Assembly (NCBI GenBank): GCA_947471745.1 | Contig: CANJKZ010000083.1 | Location: 346,464-410,463 of the forward strand | Length of the DNA stretch: 64,000 nucleotides | Direction: 5' to 3' | DNA from: Closterium sp. Naga37s-1 | Taxonomy: Eukaryota > Streptophyta > Zygnematophyceae > Desmidiales > Closteriaceae | In this document: positions 20,401 through 31,484 of the stretch, piece by piece | Layout of the letters: each line of letters opens with the position of its first letter | Numbering within the stretch: the stretch's first letter is position 1 | Translations under genes and position numbers: made by a program | The notes under the pieces: model-generated | Told to the model about the DNA's origin: nothing | The model's input: only the letters and a program-made list of their open reading frames with translations | The model's database searches: none

Positions 20401-23400
20401 CATTGGAATGGACATTTGAGCAAGACTCACGAGATGCAGAGGAGGGCTGGGGGAGAGGTGACAGCAGAGAGAATGCGGAGGAGGAAGAGGAGGAGGAGGA
20501 GGATGAGGAGGAGGAAGAGGAGGAAGAGGAGGAGGACGAGGAAGAGGATGAGGAAGAGGAGGAAGAGGAAGAGGAAGAGGAGGAAGAGGAAGAGGTAGAT
20601 GGGGAAGAGGAAGAGGAGGAGAGAGCACGGTACGGAAATGGACTGTCAAATGCGAGGCTGCATGGCGATCGCGTGGCAGTGAGGGCCAGGGCCGCGCGTC
20701 ACAGCTCTCCTAAAACGCGCCGTGCTGCTGCCGCCGCCGCTGCTGCTGCACCATCCAAGCCGTATGAGCCACCCCCCCGGTCCTTGAAACGCCCTGGGAG
20801 GAACACCCCACCATCCGCACCAGCAGCAGCATCAACAGCAGCAGCAACAGCAGCATCAGCGTCGGCCGCAGCGTTGACATCAGGGTCCAAGCATCGGGCC
20901 TCCAGTGGACCCTTTACAGCGTCTGGCGGTGGTGCGCAGATGCAGGCATTCTCAGGACCAATACCACCCGTGGGCGGAGGAAATGAAATGCCTCTCAACT
21001 CCCCATCACGCTCTACCTCCAGAATACCCCACACGTTTCCTGCAGCAGCGGGAGCAACAGGGGGGTTGGGGCTGGGTGCAGGGACAGGCATGAGTGGCAT
21101 AAGTGGTATTCGTCCCTCGGCCTTGAGTGTGCGGCTGCCTGCGAGAATGGCAGCAGAGGTTGCGCGCAGTGACAATGGCAGCGACTGCAGGGAGAGCGAG
21201 GGGGAGAGCGACGGGTGTGGCAGCGACGCTTGCAGTAATAGGCTGGCTGATGTGATGAGCAACCGGTTCAGTGAAGATCTTAGTGGGCGGTTGAGTGGCG
21301 GGGAGAGCAGTGGGAGCTACAGGGAGGAGCCGTGGAAGGGTGTGGATTGTTGGAGTGATCGGGAGGAAGGGGTTGAGAGGGATCGGGATGGGCGGAGGGA
21401 GGGTGGGGTGTGGAGTACTGAGGAGGAAGCGAGGAGAAAGGCACAGATGGATAGGGAGACACGTTCCGATGTTGATACAGAGGATGAGCAGGGGTGTGAG
21501 GGGAAGGGTGCGGAGGAGGGGCAGGAAGAGGACGAGGAGGAGAGGGTGGGGAGGGGTGCAGAGGGGTATGAGCCGAGAGGGAGGTTGAGGGGGGAGGAGA
21601 GAGGCGGACGGGAGCAGCAGAGGCAGAGAGGGGGAGACACGCGGCGGGAGGAAAGGTGGGAGGATACCGCACAAGCATTTCAATCAGACGGAGAAGCGGA
21701 GGAGGAGGGTTGGGGTGATGATGAACAAAAGGCGCATGGAAGGTCAAGGGATCAAGGGAGGCATAGGGATGAGGAGCCTCGGATGGCGACAGGACGGGAG
21801 CAGAGGCAGCAGAATTATCAGTCAGATGGGGAGAGGCAGAGGGGCGGGGAGCGGCAGAGGAAGGAGGGGAAGCGGGGAAAGGAGGAGAGTCGAAGCGGGG
21901 AGGCGAGGAGCGGCGAGGTGCTTGGGTCTGTGAATTCCTCCGCGCTCCTCCCCCCGATGGTGTCCCAGGCAGGTAGGTCAGTCTCACAGACGAGCAGAGG
22001 GGGGAGGGAGGGGGACGGGGGGAGGGCGAGCAGCAGAGGGGCACTGAACGGGGTGCTGCAGCTGCTGCCGACAGGAGCAAGCAAGGGGCGAGAGGACAAC
22101 CGCGCTGATACCTCTCCTGCCGCCACCACCGCTGCTGCAAGTAGCGGTGGTGGCAGCGGCAGCGCGCCAGCAGGCGGGGCAGGAGCAGGGTCGGGGCTTC
22201 GGTCGCCGGGGCGGTGGTTTGGGAGTCAGGAGGCGAAGCCTCGGGCTAGCAGCATGCGCGCTGCAGGCACGGAACGAGTCACGGATGAGCCTCGCAAGGG
22301 CGGTAAGAGCCTGGACTTGCGGCGGCTTAGACTGTCTCTGTTTGAGGAGGAGGCTGGGAAGGGGGAGAAGGGCGGCGGTGGGGCGGGTAGAGGTGGGAAG
22401 GGGGGAGAGAGTGAGGAGGAAGCGGAGGATGGGAGGGATGGGAGGGGGAGGAGAGGGGGGGATGGAGGGCGTGGGAGTGGGGAGGAGGATGGGAGAGGGG
22501 AGGAGGAGGTTGGGAGGAGGCAAGGGCGAGGGGGGCGAGGGAAGGGGGCGGGTGGAGGGGGGGAAGGCGGGGGAGGAGGAGGGAGGCGGGGGCTGCTTGA
22601 TGTGTTGAAAGGGCAGCACAAGTCCCCGCGGCGATCGTCACACCAGGCAGAGGAGAAAGCCTTTGGCTCTGGTTTGCCTGCCACTGCCACGGCTGCTGCT
22701 GCTGCTGCTGCTGCTAGTGGTGGTGGTGGGGGCACTGGTGGGGGTGGGGCCAGCAGCAGTCACAGCGGTGGGTGGTGGGATTCGTCTCGCAAGCAGTCTT
22801 CCTCCACCCCACGCTCCTCCACAACCACTCCGCGTTCCTCCACCACTCCCCACTCCTCTGGACCCTCTCAAACCACCACACCACGCCCCCCCTCCGCGAT
22901 CACCCCCACTTCCTCCACGTCCTCCTCCCCCACTGCGGATGCTGCTCCCATGGGGGGAGGCGGACACGTGGGCGGAGGCGGAGGGGGAGGCGGGGGAGGT
23001 GGGGGAGGGGGAACGGGAGGGGGTCTCTCAGGGGGAGGCAGCGGAGGGCTGGGCGGAACAGGGAGAGACGCAGGTGCTGCCTGCTGGAGCCCCCGGGACT
23101 CTTCCTCTGCTGTTCCGTCGTCCACTTCTGCTTCTACCACTACCTCTTCTGCCTCTGTGCCCGCGCTCGTCCTCCCCACACCTGACAAGTCCCGTGGGTG
23201 GACCAGGGCGGCGTGGGTGAGGGCTTCTAAGAGTGTGGCAGGCGGAGGGGCGTCCCCCACTGGCGGCGCTTCTGCTGGTGCGGGCTCAGCTGGGGGAGGG
23301 GTTTCTGGGGGAGGTGCAGGGGTGGGGATGGGTGCGGGTGGTTCTGGTGGGGCAGGTGCGGTGGGGGACGGTGGGGGTGGGAGCAGAAGCGGTGGGTTTT

Positions 23401-26400
23401 CGTCGAAGAATGTGCGGGTGGATGGGGGCAGGGAGAGAGAGAGAGAGCGGGAGCGGGAGCGGGAGCGGGAGAGGGAGAGGGAGAGGGACAGGGAAGAGGA
23501 GGGAGAGAGGGAGAGGGATGAGGGGGAGGGCAGAGAGAGCGGGAGGGAGAAGGAGAAGAGCAGGGAGGACGAATCGAGAAGCAGGTCTCCCTTGCGTTCT
23601 CCCCGCGCCCCTAAAAGCCCCTCCGTGCGAACAGCCATGAGCTTTTTCAGCGGGCGGTTTGATAAGTGGGGTGGGGGGGGAGGGTCAGGCGCAGGGGGGA
23701 GTGGCGGGGGAGGCGGGAAAGGTGGTGAGGGGAATGAGGGGATTCGGAGGGGACACACAGCCACAGGCAGCATCATCAGTGCGATGGGGATGCTGGCTGG
23801 AGCAGGAGGGGGGGGGCACGCAGATGGGGGTGAGAGGGCAGGGGAGAGAGGCGCGCGGGGTGGGGAGCGAGCAGGAGAAAGAGGGGGGGACAGAGGAGGC
23901 GAGAAGGGCGGAGAGAGAGGGGGAGCGGGGGCAAGCGGAGGGGGGGGCTCGGATGGAAAAGAGGCCGGGGGAAGCGGGAGTGGGAGCAGCAGCAGCGGGA
24001 ACCAGTCGCAGGGGGGCGCGCCAGCAGGGGTGAGCAGGCTATGGGGGGTAGCAGCAGGCGCAGCGTCTTTCCACTCACGCATGGTGAGCTTCAGTGGCGT
24101 TCTCGTAAAGGACGAGGACCAGGGCATGCTAGGCCGCGGCGTGGGGGATATACGGAAGAAGTACGAAGTGGGGGAGAAGGTCGGGGAGGGGCGCAGCGGC
24201 GTGGTGGTGCGCGCGTGCGTGGAGCGCAAGAGCCGGGCGCGATTCGCGTGCAAGTCGATTGCGAAGACGACGCTGGGGGATGCGAAGAAGGTGGAGGCGC
24301 TGCGGGTGGAGGTGGCTGTGATGGAAGCGGTGGGGTCGCATGCTAACATTGTGGCACTGCATGACACTGTGGAAGACGCCCAGGTGCGTGAAGGGGTGAG
24401 AGGCTTGAGAGGCTTGAGAGGGGCAGGTGGAGGTGGCTGTGATGGAGGCGGTGGGGTCGCATGCTAACATTGTGGCACTGCATGACACTGTGGAAGACGC
24501 CCAGGTGCGTGAAGGGGTGAGAGGCTTGAGAGGCTTGAGAGGGGCAGGTGAAGGTGGCTGTGATGGAGGCGGTGGGGTCGCATGCTAGCATTGTGGCGCT
24601 GCATGACACTGTGGAGGATGCTCAGGTGCGTGCAGTAAAGGGAGGGAGAGAGAGGGGTAAGGGAGGGTGTCTTTGTGGGTGCATGGGTGTGTTGGTGGAT
24701 GGGTGTGTGGGTCCATGGGTGCATGATTGTGGCCCGTATGCATTGCCGGACGAAATCCATCATCTTTTTGTGTGGCAATTCACTTGCGAATTCATTCGTG
24801 TGGCAGGTTAAAGATGTTAGATTCACGTCGTGTTTGCACCTCTCGTTCCACCCCTATGCCACTTCCCTTTTCCCCCCATTGCTCTTTCCTCTATCTCCCT
24901 GTTCTCTGCACCTCTTCTGACCACCTCTCACCCCTCACTTTCCCCACCAGGACGTGCATCTGATAGTAAACCTGTGCAAGGGAGGCGACCTGCCCTCGCG
25001 CATCGACACCTCTCCCCACCTCTCCTTCCACCACTCTCCTTCCTCTCCGTCCTCTTGCCCCACTCGTCCCCTCCCTCCTCGCCCCCTCAGGACGTGCATC
25101 TGATAATGGAGCTGTGCGAGGGCGGCGACCTGCTATCGCACGTCAACACGGCGCCGCACATCTCAGAGCGCCACGCGGCGGCCATCTGCCGGCGCATCGC
25201 GGACGCCGTGCGCTTCTGCCACCGCCGCGGCATCTGCCACCGCGACCTCAAGCCCGAGAACGTGCTGCTCGCTACCAAAGGGGCTGCTGGGGCTGATCTG
25301 CGTGTTGCGGATTTTGGCATCTCCACCTTCATTGAGCCAGGTGCGCGTGGGAGGAGGGGAAAAGGGGAAGGGAAGGAGGGGGAAAAGGGGGGGGGGGGAA
25401 GGAGGGGAAAAGGGGGGGGGAAGGAGGGGAAAAGGGGGGAGGGGAGGGGTTGTGCTCCTGGGATGTTGCGAAACTGCAAAATGCAGGTGCATGCAGGTTA
25501 TTCTTGTATCGCTGTTCCGTCCCACCCTCCGCTCGTCCCACCATTCCTCCTCCGCCCCCACCCTCCATTCCATTTTTCCCTCTTTCCCCCTCTCCCCACT
25601 GAACCACACCCACTCACTGCTCCTGTCCTGTCCCCCGTACCCCTCCCGCACCACCGCACACCGCGCCTCCGCACACCGCCGCAGGCCAGCGCATCCGCGG
25701 GTACGCAGGCAGCCCGTTCTACATCGCACCCGAGGTCCTCAACGGGCGGTACGGCTTCGAAGTAGACGTGTGGAGCCTCGGCGTCATCCTTTACACACTG
25801 CTCTCGCAGCGCCTGCCGTTCTGGCATAGCACCGACATTGGCGTGTACCGCGCGATCCTGAAGGGGCATGTGGATACGCACACGGGCGCGTGGCTGCATG
25901 TGAGCAAGGACGCCGTGCATCTGGTGCGCCGCATGCTGTGCCAAGACCCTGCGGAGAGAATCACCCTCGACCAGCTGCTAGGTACTTCTTTTTTCCTTCT
26001 CTTTCTTCCCACCAGCGTCCTCCTCTCCTCATCCTGCTCTCCCCACAATCTTCTTCTCTAGTTTCTGGTCCTCGTGTTAAGCCTGCCGATCTCAGCATCT
26101 CTCTGTCTCTGCAACACATGTTAAATCTGAAGACTTCAAAGCCCCACTCGATTCCATTAACACCTATTCCCCACGGCCCCGTCCCCGTTCCCCACCCATC
26201 ACTCCTGCCTCCCCCTCGCCCCATCCCGGCAGAGCACCCGTGGATTCTCAAGCACGACCGCGACACCTCGCCTCTACCGCAGCCCCTACCAGAGCTGCCC
26301 AACTGGAAGCTGAGCAAGCGGCGCCGCGCCATCGCTCGCTCCACAGCCATTGTCGTGCCGTCCTTCCGCCTGCCCTTCTGCATCACCCCCCCGGACGGCG

Positions 26401-26822
26401 CTGTTTCCAGTGAGACCGAGCCGGACACAGAGACAGAGAGCGAGTCAGAGAGGGTTGCTGGTGGTTACATTCTGGGTTACACTTCTACTGGTGGTGCTGC
26501 TGCTGCCTCTGCCGCAGGTGCTGCTGGTGGTAGCAGTAAAGGTGGTGTTGCTAGCAGCAAGTCAATCACCGGCACTGCTGTGGCTTCTGGGATGGCAATC
26601 GGGAGACGAGGCGGCGGGAGTGGTCCGCTGCTCCCCACCACCTCCTCCTCCTCCTCTCTCTCGTCTCGCAACGTCCCACTCACCTCTCTCATCACGCCGC
26701 TCTCTCCCTCTCAAGCCTCCCCTTCATCGGCAGTGCTCATCCCACCCTCCCTCTCGGCTCTCTCCACCAGCTCGAATCGCCGAACCTTGCCACGATACCG
26801 CACAGCAACTGACAAGTACTAA
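17481..26822 (+). CDS. Giant Ser/Thr protein kinase with ~2,200-aa low-complexity N-terminus (4 exons)
   Basis: Exons 17481-24383, 25091-25340, 25685-25981 and 26233-26822 join in phase to 2,679 aa. Residues 1 to ~2220 are low-complexity: Ser/Pro/Arg-rich, acidic Glu tracts (about 18019-18200 and 20474-20620), Gly-Glu-Arg triplets (19541-20064), poly-Gly, and an Arg-Glu run near 23428. The kinase domain (~2222-2490) has KYEVGEKVGEGRSGVVV, FACKSIAK with the ATP-binding Lys, HRDLKPENVLL, VADFGIS, GSPFYIAPEVL and VDVWSLGVILYTLLS, so all catalytic residues are present. It resembles the CAMK/CDPK-SnRK side, particularly PEPRK2/PPCK-type plant kinases by GSPFYIAPEVL and the absence of EF-hands in the ~190-aa tail. 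The ATG at 17481 is the first long in-frame start; a shorter start inside the N-terminus is possible. Substrates are unknown. Confidence 0.8.
19541..20064 (+). repeat. Gly-Glu-Arg triplet tract within the giant kinase
   Basis: GA-rich DNA with units of GAGAGAGGG/GAGAGAGGA encodes long runs of GER, GDR, GEK and GVR triplets, for example GERGERGERGERGER. Gly recurs every third residue for long stretches, a collagen-like spacing but without Pro. Clean framing over ~170 codons shows it is kept open in this frame. Confidence 0.8.
24306..24625 (+). repeat. Three 121-bp tandem copies of the exon 1 3' edge, two as potential cassette exons
   Basis: The last 78 bp of exon 1 (24306-24383) plus the following 43 bp recur at 24427 and 24548 with a period of exactly 121 bp. 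Each extra copy is preceded by GGGGCAG, a usable acceptor, and followed by CAG/GTGCGTG, a usable donor. Copies 24427-24504 and 24548-24625 are 78 bp, phase 0 at both ends, without stops, encoding VMEAVGSHA(N/S)IVALHDTV-type sequence from the kinase N-lobe. Inclusion would add 26 or 52 residues without a frameshift. Confidence 0.85.
24951..25017 (+). other. Diverged decoy copy of kinase exon 2 start
   Basis: After the acceptor-like TCCCCACCAG comes GACGTGCATCTGATAGTAAA, coding DVHLIVNLCKGGDLPSRI. It parallels the true exon 2 start at 25091 (DVHLIMELCEGGDLLSHV). Similarity fades after ~65 bp and no donor follows, so it is probably a non-functional duplicate inside intron 1. Confidence 0.65.
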
Positions 26823-27743
26823 CTCCCTTCTTACCAACCTCCCCTCCTGACCTCAGTCCTCCTTAACGATTCCATACGTCCTCCCAGTCGTCCCAGCCCA
26901 GGCTCCGATTCCTCCCATTCCTCCCATTCCTCCCATCCCCCATTCTTCCCATTCCTCCCATTCCTCACAGTCCTCTCCGTTCCTTCCGTTCCTCCCGTTC
27001 CTTCCATTCCTCTCCATTCCTCCCATTCCTCCCGTTCCTCTCCATTCCTCCCGTTCCTCTCCATTCCTCCCGTTCCTCTCCATTCCTCCCGTTCCTCTCC
27101 ATTCCTCCCGTTCCTCTCCATTCCTCCCGTTCCTCTCCATTCCTCCCATTCCTCCCGTTCCTCTCCATTCCTCCCCATTCCTCCCATTCCTCCCGTTCCT
27201 CTCCATTCCTCCCGTTCCTCTCCATTCCTCCCGTTCCTCTCCATTCCTCCCGTTCCTCTCCATTCCTCCCGTTCCTCTCCATTCCTCCCGTTCCTCCCGT
27301 TCCTCCAATTCCTCCCATTCCCCCCATGATCTCACCATCCCGCTGAACACATGGGATGGTTTACACGGTTGCGTGGTTTAGGCACACTCGCTGCAGTGCA
27401 TGCAGCCGTTCCCTCCTATCGTCACTACTGCGTATTGATCATCAGCACCATCAACATCTGCTGCAACTTCCGGTAGCTTCTAGCTAGCTCTGACACCACA
27501 CCAACCATACCATCCGACAGACACGGCCCAGCTGCGCTATGCTATAACCTGCAACAAACAGCGATTTTATCTATGGAACCCCCCTTGAAAGCTTGTTTGG
27601 CTTCCCGTTGTACAAAGGACAATTCACCGTACTATGTGTGCCTGTGTCACCAGTGCATGTGTTCTAACTTCTACCATTATGAAATACAAAATTATTGTGG
27701 TAAGACGAGGCACTTTCTACTTTCATAGATATCCAGTCCCAGG
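26823..27743. other. 3' flank of the kinase gene, no gene seen
   Basis: It holds the minisatellite listed separately and then ~400 bp of ordinary sequence up to the hAT element. I see no coding potential; minus-strand open frames across the minisatellite are repeat translations. Confidence 0.5.
26909..27325. repeat. 19-bp minisatellite
   Basis: Tandem copies of CCTCTCCATTCCTCCCGTT, mixed with shorter CCTCCCATT units, fill this stretch about 90 bp after the kinase stop codon. Because 3 x 19 = 57, the minus strand reads as a perfect 19-residue peptide repeat, which explains the spurious open frames there. Confidence 0.9.
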
Positions 27744-27942
27744 CAGGGCTAATTTTTGGATTTGACCAACCCTTGTGATCAGTGCACCATCTGCTCAAAA
27801 TCCTGATTATCAGTGTGACCCCTTGTGAAAATTCTTTTACATCAGGGTAAAGGTGGTTTCCTAAAAATCTACCCTGTCGCATCAGTGTACGGTAAAAAAA
27901 TATCCTGTTCAATTGTTTATAACGTTGCACTCAATACAGATT

Positions 27943-30370
27943 TCAGTCTTCATCATCAGACATGCCACAACGGTGTTCATCGTGGTCACTTTTCTCTTCT
28001 GGCTCTGGTGCTTTCTGTTTCCCCTTCCGATCCACAGGGGTCGCGTGCGCAACTGATTTCGCCGGGCGTCGGGTTTTCTGCTTGCGCCAGATGTCCACCA
28101 CGTCTGGCCAGACGTATGGGTATTTGAGCATGTGCAGCGTCATGAGGTCTCCAAGGCGTGCGTCGCAAAGCGACGTGCACATCCAGCTCTTGATGATGTT
28201 CTGGCGACTGAAGCCCCTCTCACACTCCACTGTGCTCAGAGGCAGCACATCGAGGGCCTGCCAGAGTGTCATCAGGTTCGGATAGCTGCGCCGCCAATCC
28301 CGGCTCTTCAACATGCTTTGAAGGCCCTGGTGGAAATCTTCAGAAACTCCTGATGGCGCGACATGATGTGGCAGAAACTCCTCAGCTCCTTCTTCGCCGC
28401 TTTGAAATCGAATCCTGACGGGGAGGTGGTTTGGGGCGGTGGAAGTAGTTGGGGGAGATTGTCAGTTAATGCGATGTTGTAACGTGCATGCTATGAACAA
28501 GTCGAGTCAATTGCACGTGTCAATTCTACCCTCACCTGGAAGCAATCCGCCAAACAGCTCATCATTTGCCGCAAGCCACTCGAGTGTCTTCAGTTCGCGC
28601 TGGTCGTCTCTGCATGGCCACGATTCAACTTGATACAGCTTCGCGCCGCCCAACTGCTGCAAGTCCCACATGCGGTACTTCATTCTCGCGACGATTTCCT
28701 TCGCGAAACCCGTGCACAGCTTCTCGCAGTCAGCAAGCGTGCCCCCAAACTTGTGTTTCTTGATAGGTGTCTCGCTCAGCTCGAACTTGTGTGATGTCTG
28801 CCGCCCCTCCGCGTCAATCCCTTCAACCACCATCGTCCTGTTGTCGCCTCCGTGCTCCTTGATGAACTTGGACAACAGCTTGCTGACCCCGCCGCCAAAT
28901 GTCTCGCCTTACTGGATGTACCGGTGCGTGATGATGGTGATCGTGTGGTCGACTTCCTTGGCCACTTGTGTGATGTCCACCTGCCACACACCAAGCACGT
29001 CACAGAGGTCAGACACAAAAAGTTTTGGCGTTGCCAAACTTAAACATGTACGCAAACACACTTGCCTTGCGGTGCTGGAAGAAGTGGTTGAGGGAGTTAA
29101 GCACGGCAAGAATATCTGCGAGAAAATACAGGCAGGATTGGAATTTGAACGTTTGCACTGTTGCAGCAATCTTATGCCCGTACTCCACAATCATGACGAT
29201 TGCCGCCCCGAACACTCTGCACAGCCGCGCTATAGCGTCTCCCCGCGATAACCATCTGACGTTGAACAGTCCTTGGTGTTCGAGGTTTGTCTTGTGTATC
29301 TCTTGTTGCAGCTCCTTGAACCTCTCGTACCAAATGTTGGAACGGCAGATGATTCCCCCCACAGCACGCACAGCAGCATCGATCACGTTAAGGTAAGGGA
29401 AAGCTTTCGCAGCATCCTTGACCACCAAGGCTTCACTGCAGCACACCAAGAAGGAAGATTAGTATCGCAGTAAGAGGTGATGTTACATCATCGCGTTAGG
29501 ATAAATTCACAGTCATTAAAGCAGAGCTAACCGATGCGCTACGCAGTGACATCCGACGAGATGCGGCACGCGCCTTGCAAGCGGGTAACCAAGCCGTTCT
29601 TCTCCCCCGTCATCACAGAAGCTCCGTCGGTACCGATGCCGGACACCCGCTTGATGTCCACGCCAATCGACTCCAGGTGGCTTGTGAGCACTGCGAAAAG
29701 CGAGGACGCATCGCATTTGTGTACCGTCAGCAGCGCTAGAAATTCCGTGACGGACATGCCGTGCTTGAGGAACGTGGCAAACACAATCAAGTGTTTGCCA
29801 CGAGCGCGATCCGTGCTCTCGTCGCAGGTCAGACCGACGAAAGGTGAAGCGAGCAGATGCTGCAGCTGCTGTGATTTCTGGAACTTTGCCATCGCCGACG
29901 CCATCTCGTTGAATCCGTACCTGCAACAAGGTGAGGGGAAGGTATTGAAGGAAAAGGAATTGTAACAACATAACACGCAGCCAATGCGTTCAACCCTTAC
30001 ATCCATACACTTACTGCGTGATGTACACGCCGTAGGACTGGAGCGGTATGTCCTCCACGCCCTCCTCTGCGAGGAAGCCTATTAGCTTCGGGAACATCGC
30101 GATCGGCGCGTCATGGTCGCAGATGAACTCCACGCCTCGCATGAGACGTGTAAGCCACGCTCCCTCCTTGTCGGTGTTGGCGAAATCGTCGAGCCGCTTC
30201 TGCTTCTCGATCTCCGCCATGAGCGTCCGCTGCCGTTTCATGGCTTCGTCGTGGCGGCCGCTCAGCTCGTGACTGCACATCAATCCGAGCTGCAGATCGC
30301 GTCCCCCCGTTCCGTTCCGTCCGAAATTCGCATCGTCTTTCCCATGCTCCACGCAAATGCGGGGTTTCAC
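27943..30370 (-). pseudogene. hAT-family transposase, interrupted
   Basis: Read from 30370: MKPRICVEHGKDDANF, then an exon ending at 30015 that splices across a GT-AG intron (30014-29921), restoring ITQYGFNEMASAM. Next come VGLTCDESTDRARG (DxxT region) and VSGIGTDGASVMTGEKNG. A one-base frameshift precedes VPHLVGCHCVAHRLALL near 29530. The rest is DAAKAFPYLNVIDAAVRAVG, RWLSRGDAIARL, an in-frame stop near 28917 (before GETFGGGVSKLL), and the C-terminal dimerisation segment LPLSTVECERGFSRQN (28314-27943) with an acidic end. This organisation matches hAT transposases of the ZNF862/KIAA1586-like group. The frameshift and stop make it non-functional unless further introns remove them. Confidence 0.8.
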
Positions 30371-30439
30371 ATTGCAAGAGCAGAGAACACACGCACAGTT
30401 AGGCTACGTAGGCCTTCCTTCCGTGCAATAAGAGGAGCC

Positions 30440-30940
30440 ATGGCTCCAGCAGAGACTGACGATGGTGAGGCTGCTGACGAGCCACCGTATGATCCGCCCG
30501 CGCGGACAGGCCTCGATTTTCTGCGAGCGCTGCATGCGAACCCTCCGCCTGTAGGCACTGCAGGCCCGTCTGCTTGCAGCAACGAGAAAGAGCCCGTTGC
30601 AACGCCGTCTGCCTCTAATCCGGTCGCGCCAGACAGTGCTCCCGCCACTGTCAGCGTCACCGAGGTGGGCGAGTCATCGTCTGCAGCCTCGAAGAAGCGG
30701 CCGCGCTTCGCGCAAGGCGTCCTACCGTTCGGCACGCCCCTTGCGAAACCGACTCCGCCTCCCGCTCCTGTCCAAGCTCCGAAGCGTGCGTCCCGTGAAC
30801 TCACCGACGCTGAGAAGGCTGAGGAGAAATTTCTAAAGGCGCAGCAGCTGTACATCACGCAGTGGCTGCCGAAGTTTGAGCGGCTGCTGCTTGACAAGAA
30901 CGAGGAGGGCCTGCCCATTGTCTGGGGAGGGTTTAGCTGA
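30440..30940 (+). CDS. Plus-strand frame inside the hAT element, N-terminus-like
   Basis: A 166-aa frame starts at the ATG at 30440, only ~70 bp from and opposite to the minus-strand transposase start. It is Pro/Ala-rich, has a basic motif SSAASKKRPRFAQGVLPFG, and ends with EKFLKAQQLYITQWLPKFER and LLLDKNEEGLPIVW. The latter part resembles the segment that leads into the N-terminal zinc finger of ZNF862-like hAT transposases (a W...F..L...D..G.. pattern). It stops at 30940 before any cysteine pair. It may be the inverted 5' exon of the transposase or a second element gene; I cannot tell which. Confidence 0.45.
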   Translation: MAPAETDDGEAADEPPYDPPARTGLDFLRALHANPPPVGTAGPSACSNEKEPVATPSASNPVAPDSAPATVSVTEVGESSSAASKKRPRFAQGVLPFGTPLAKPTPPPAPVQAPKRASRELTDAEKAEEKFLKAQQLYITQWLPKFERLLLDKNEEGLPIVWGGFS

Positions 30941-31484
30941 ACGTGGTTCGGATTCAGATGCTTCGGATTCAGACACTACATTCGATGGTCTAGATGCTGG
31001 TTTTGCTGCTGAGCTGGATGCTGAGCTGGACGCACAGGCGTCTGACGTGGAAGCGGCGGCAGTGGAAGTGCTGGCTTCTGATTGGAAGCAGAGGGCGCAG
31101 GTGGTGCGTGATTGGCTGGACGACTGGCAGTGGCGACTGGCTGTGCTGAAAGCTGATTGGCTGGGCGTTCGTGTCAGACGGGGGGAAGGGGAGGAGGGGG
31201 AGTTGAAAGAGGAGGCGGTGTTGGAAGAGGTGGAAGGGGAGGAGGAGGTGGAGAGGGCAGAAGGCGAAGCGAGTGATTATGAGCAGGAGGGTGGAACGGA
31301 AGGACGTGAGAGGAAGGGAGGAGAGGTGAAAGGGCGTGTTCATGCCCCCAACCCTTTCTCGTCTCTGTTTCCTACCGTGCACGCAAACGAACTGCAGAGC
31401 CAGCCACAGTCGTGCAAGGACCACGGTGCCCAGTGGGCTTGTGGGCACCAACTTTCTGCTGCAGTGAGCCATGTTTCCAGCTAA
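30941..31484 (+). other. Acidic open frame in the hAT element (uncertain)
   Basis: A second plus-strand frame, which opens before the stop at 30940, reads ERGSDSDASDSDTTFDGLDA and then a Trp-containing segment DWLDDWQWRLAVLKADWLG before Glu-rich sequence. TTTAG at ~30940 could act as an acceptor. No family is recognised. It may be a downstream exon of the 30440 frame. Confidence 0.3.

Noticed and set aside
22868..24367. Minus-strand 499-aa Ser/Pro-rich frame antisense to the giant kinase
   Set aside because: It is the mirror of GC-rich low-complexity coding DNA, has no recognisable domain, and the plus strand carries the kinase with matching splice phases.
26909..27325. Possible CRISPR-like array
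   Set aside because: Repeats are contiguous without unique spacers, and the window is eukaryotic; it is a minisatellite.
26853..27350. Three overlapping minus-strand frames rich in RNGEEREEW
   Set aside because: Direct translation of a 19-bp minisatellite in all three frames; no start context or domain.
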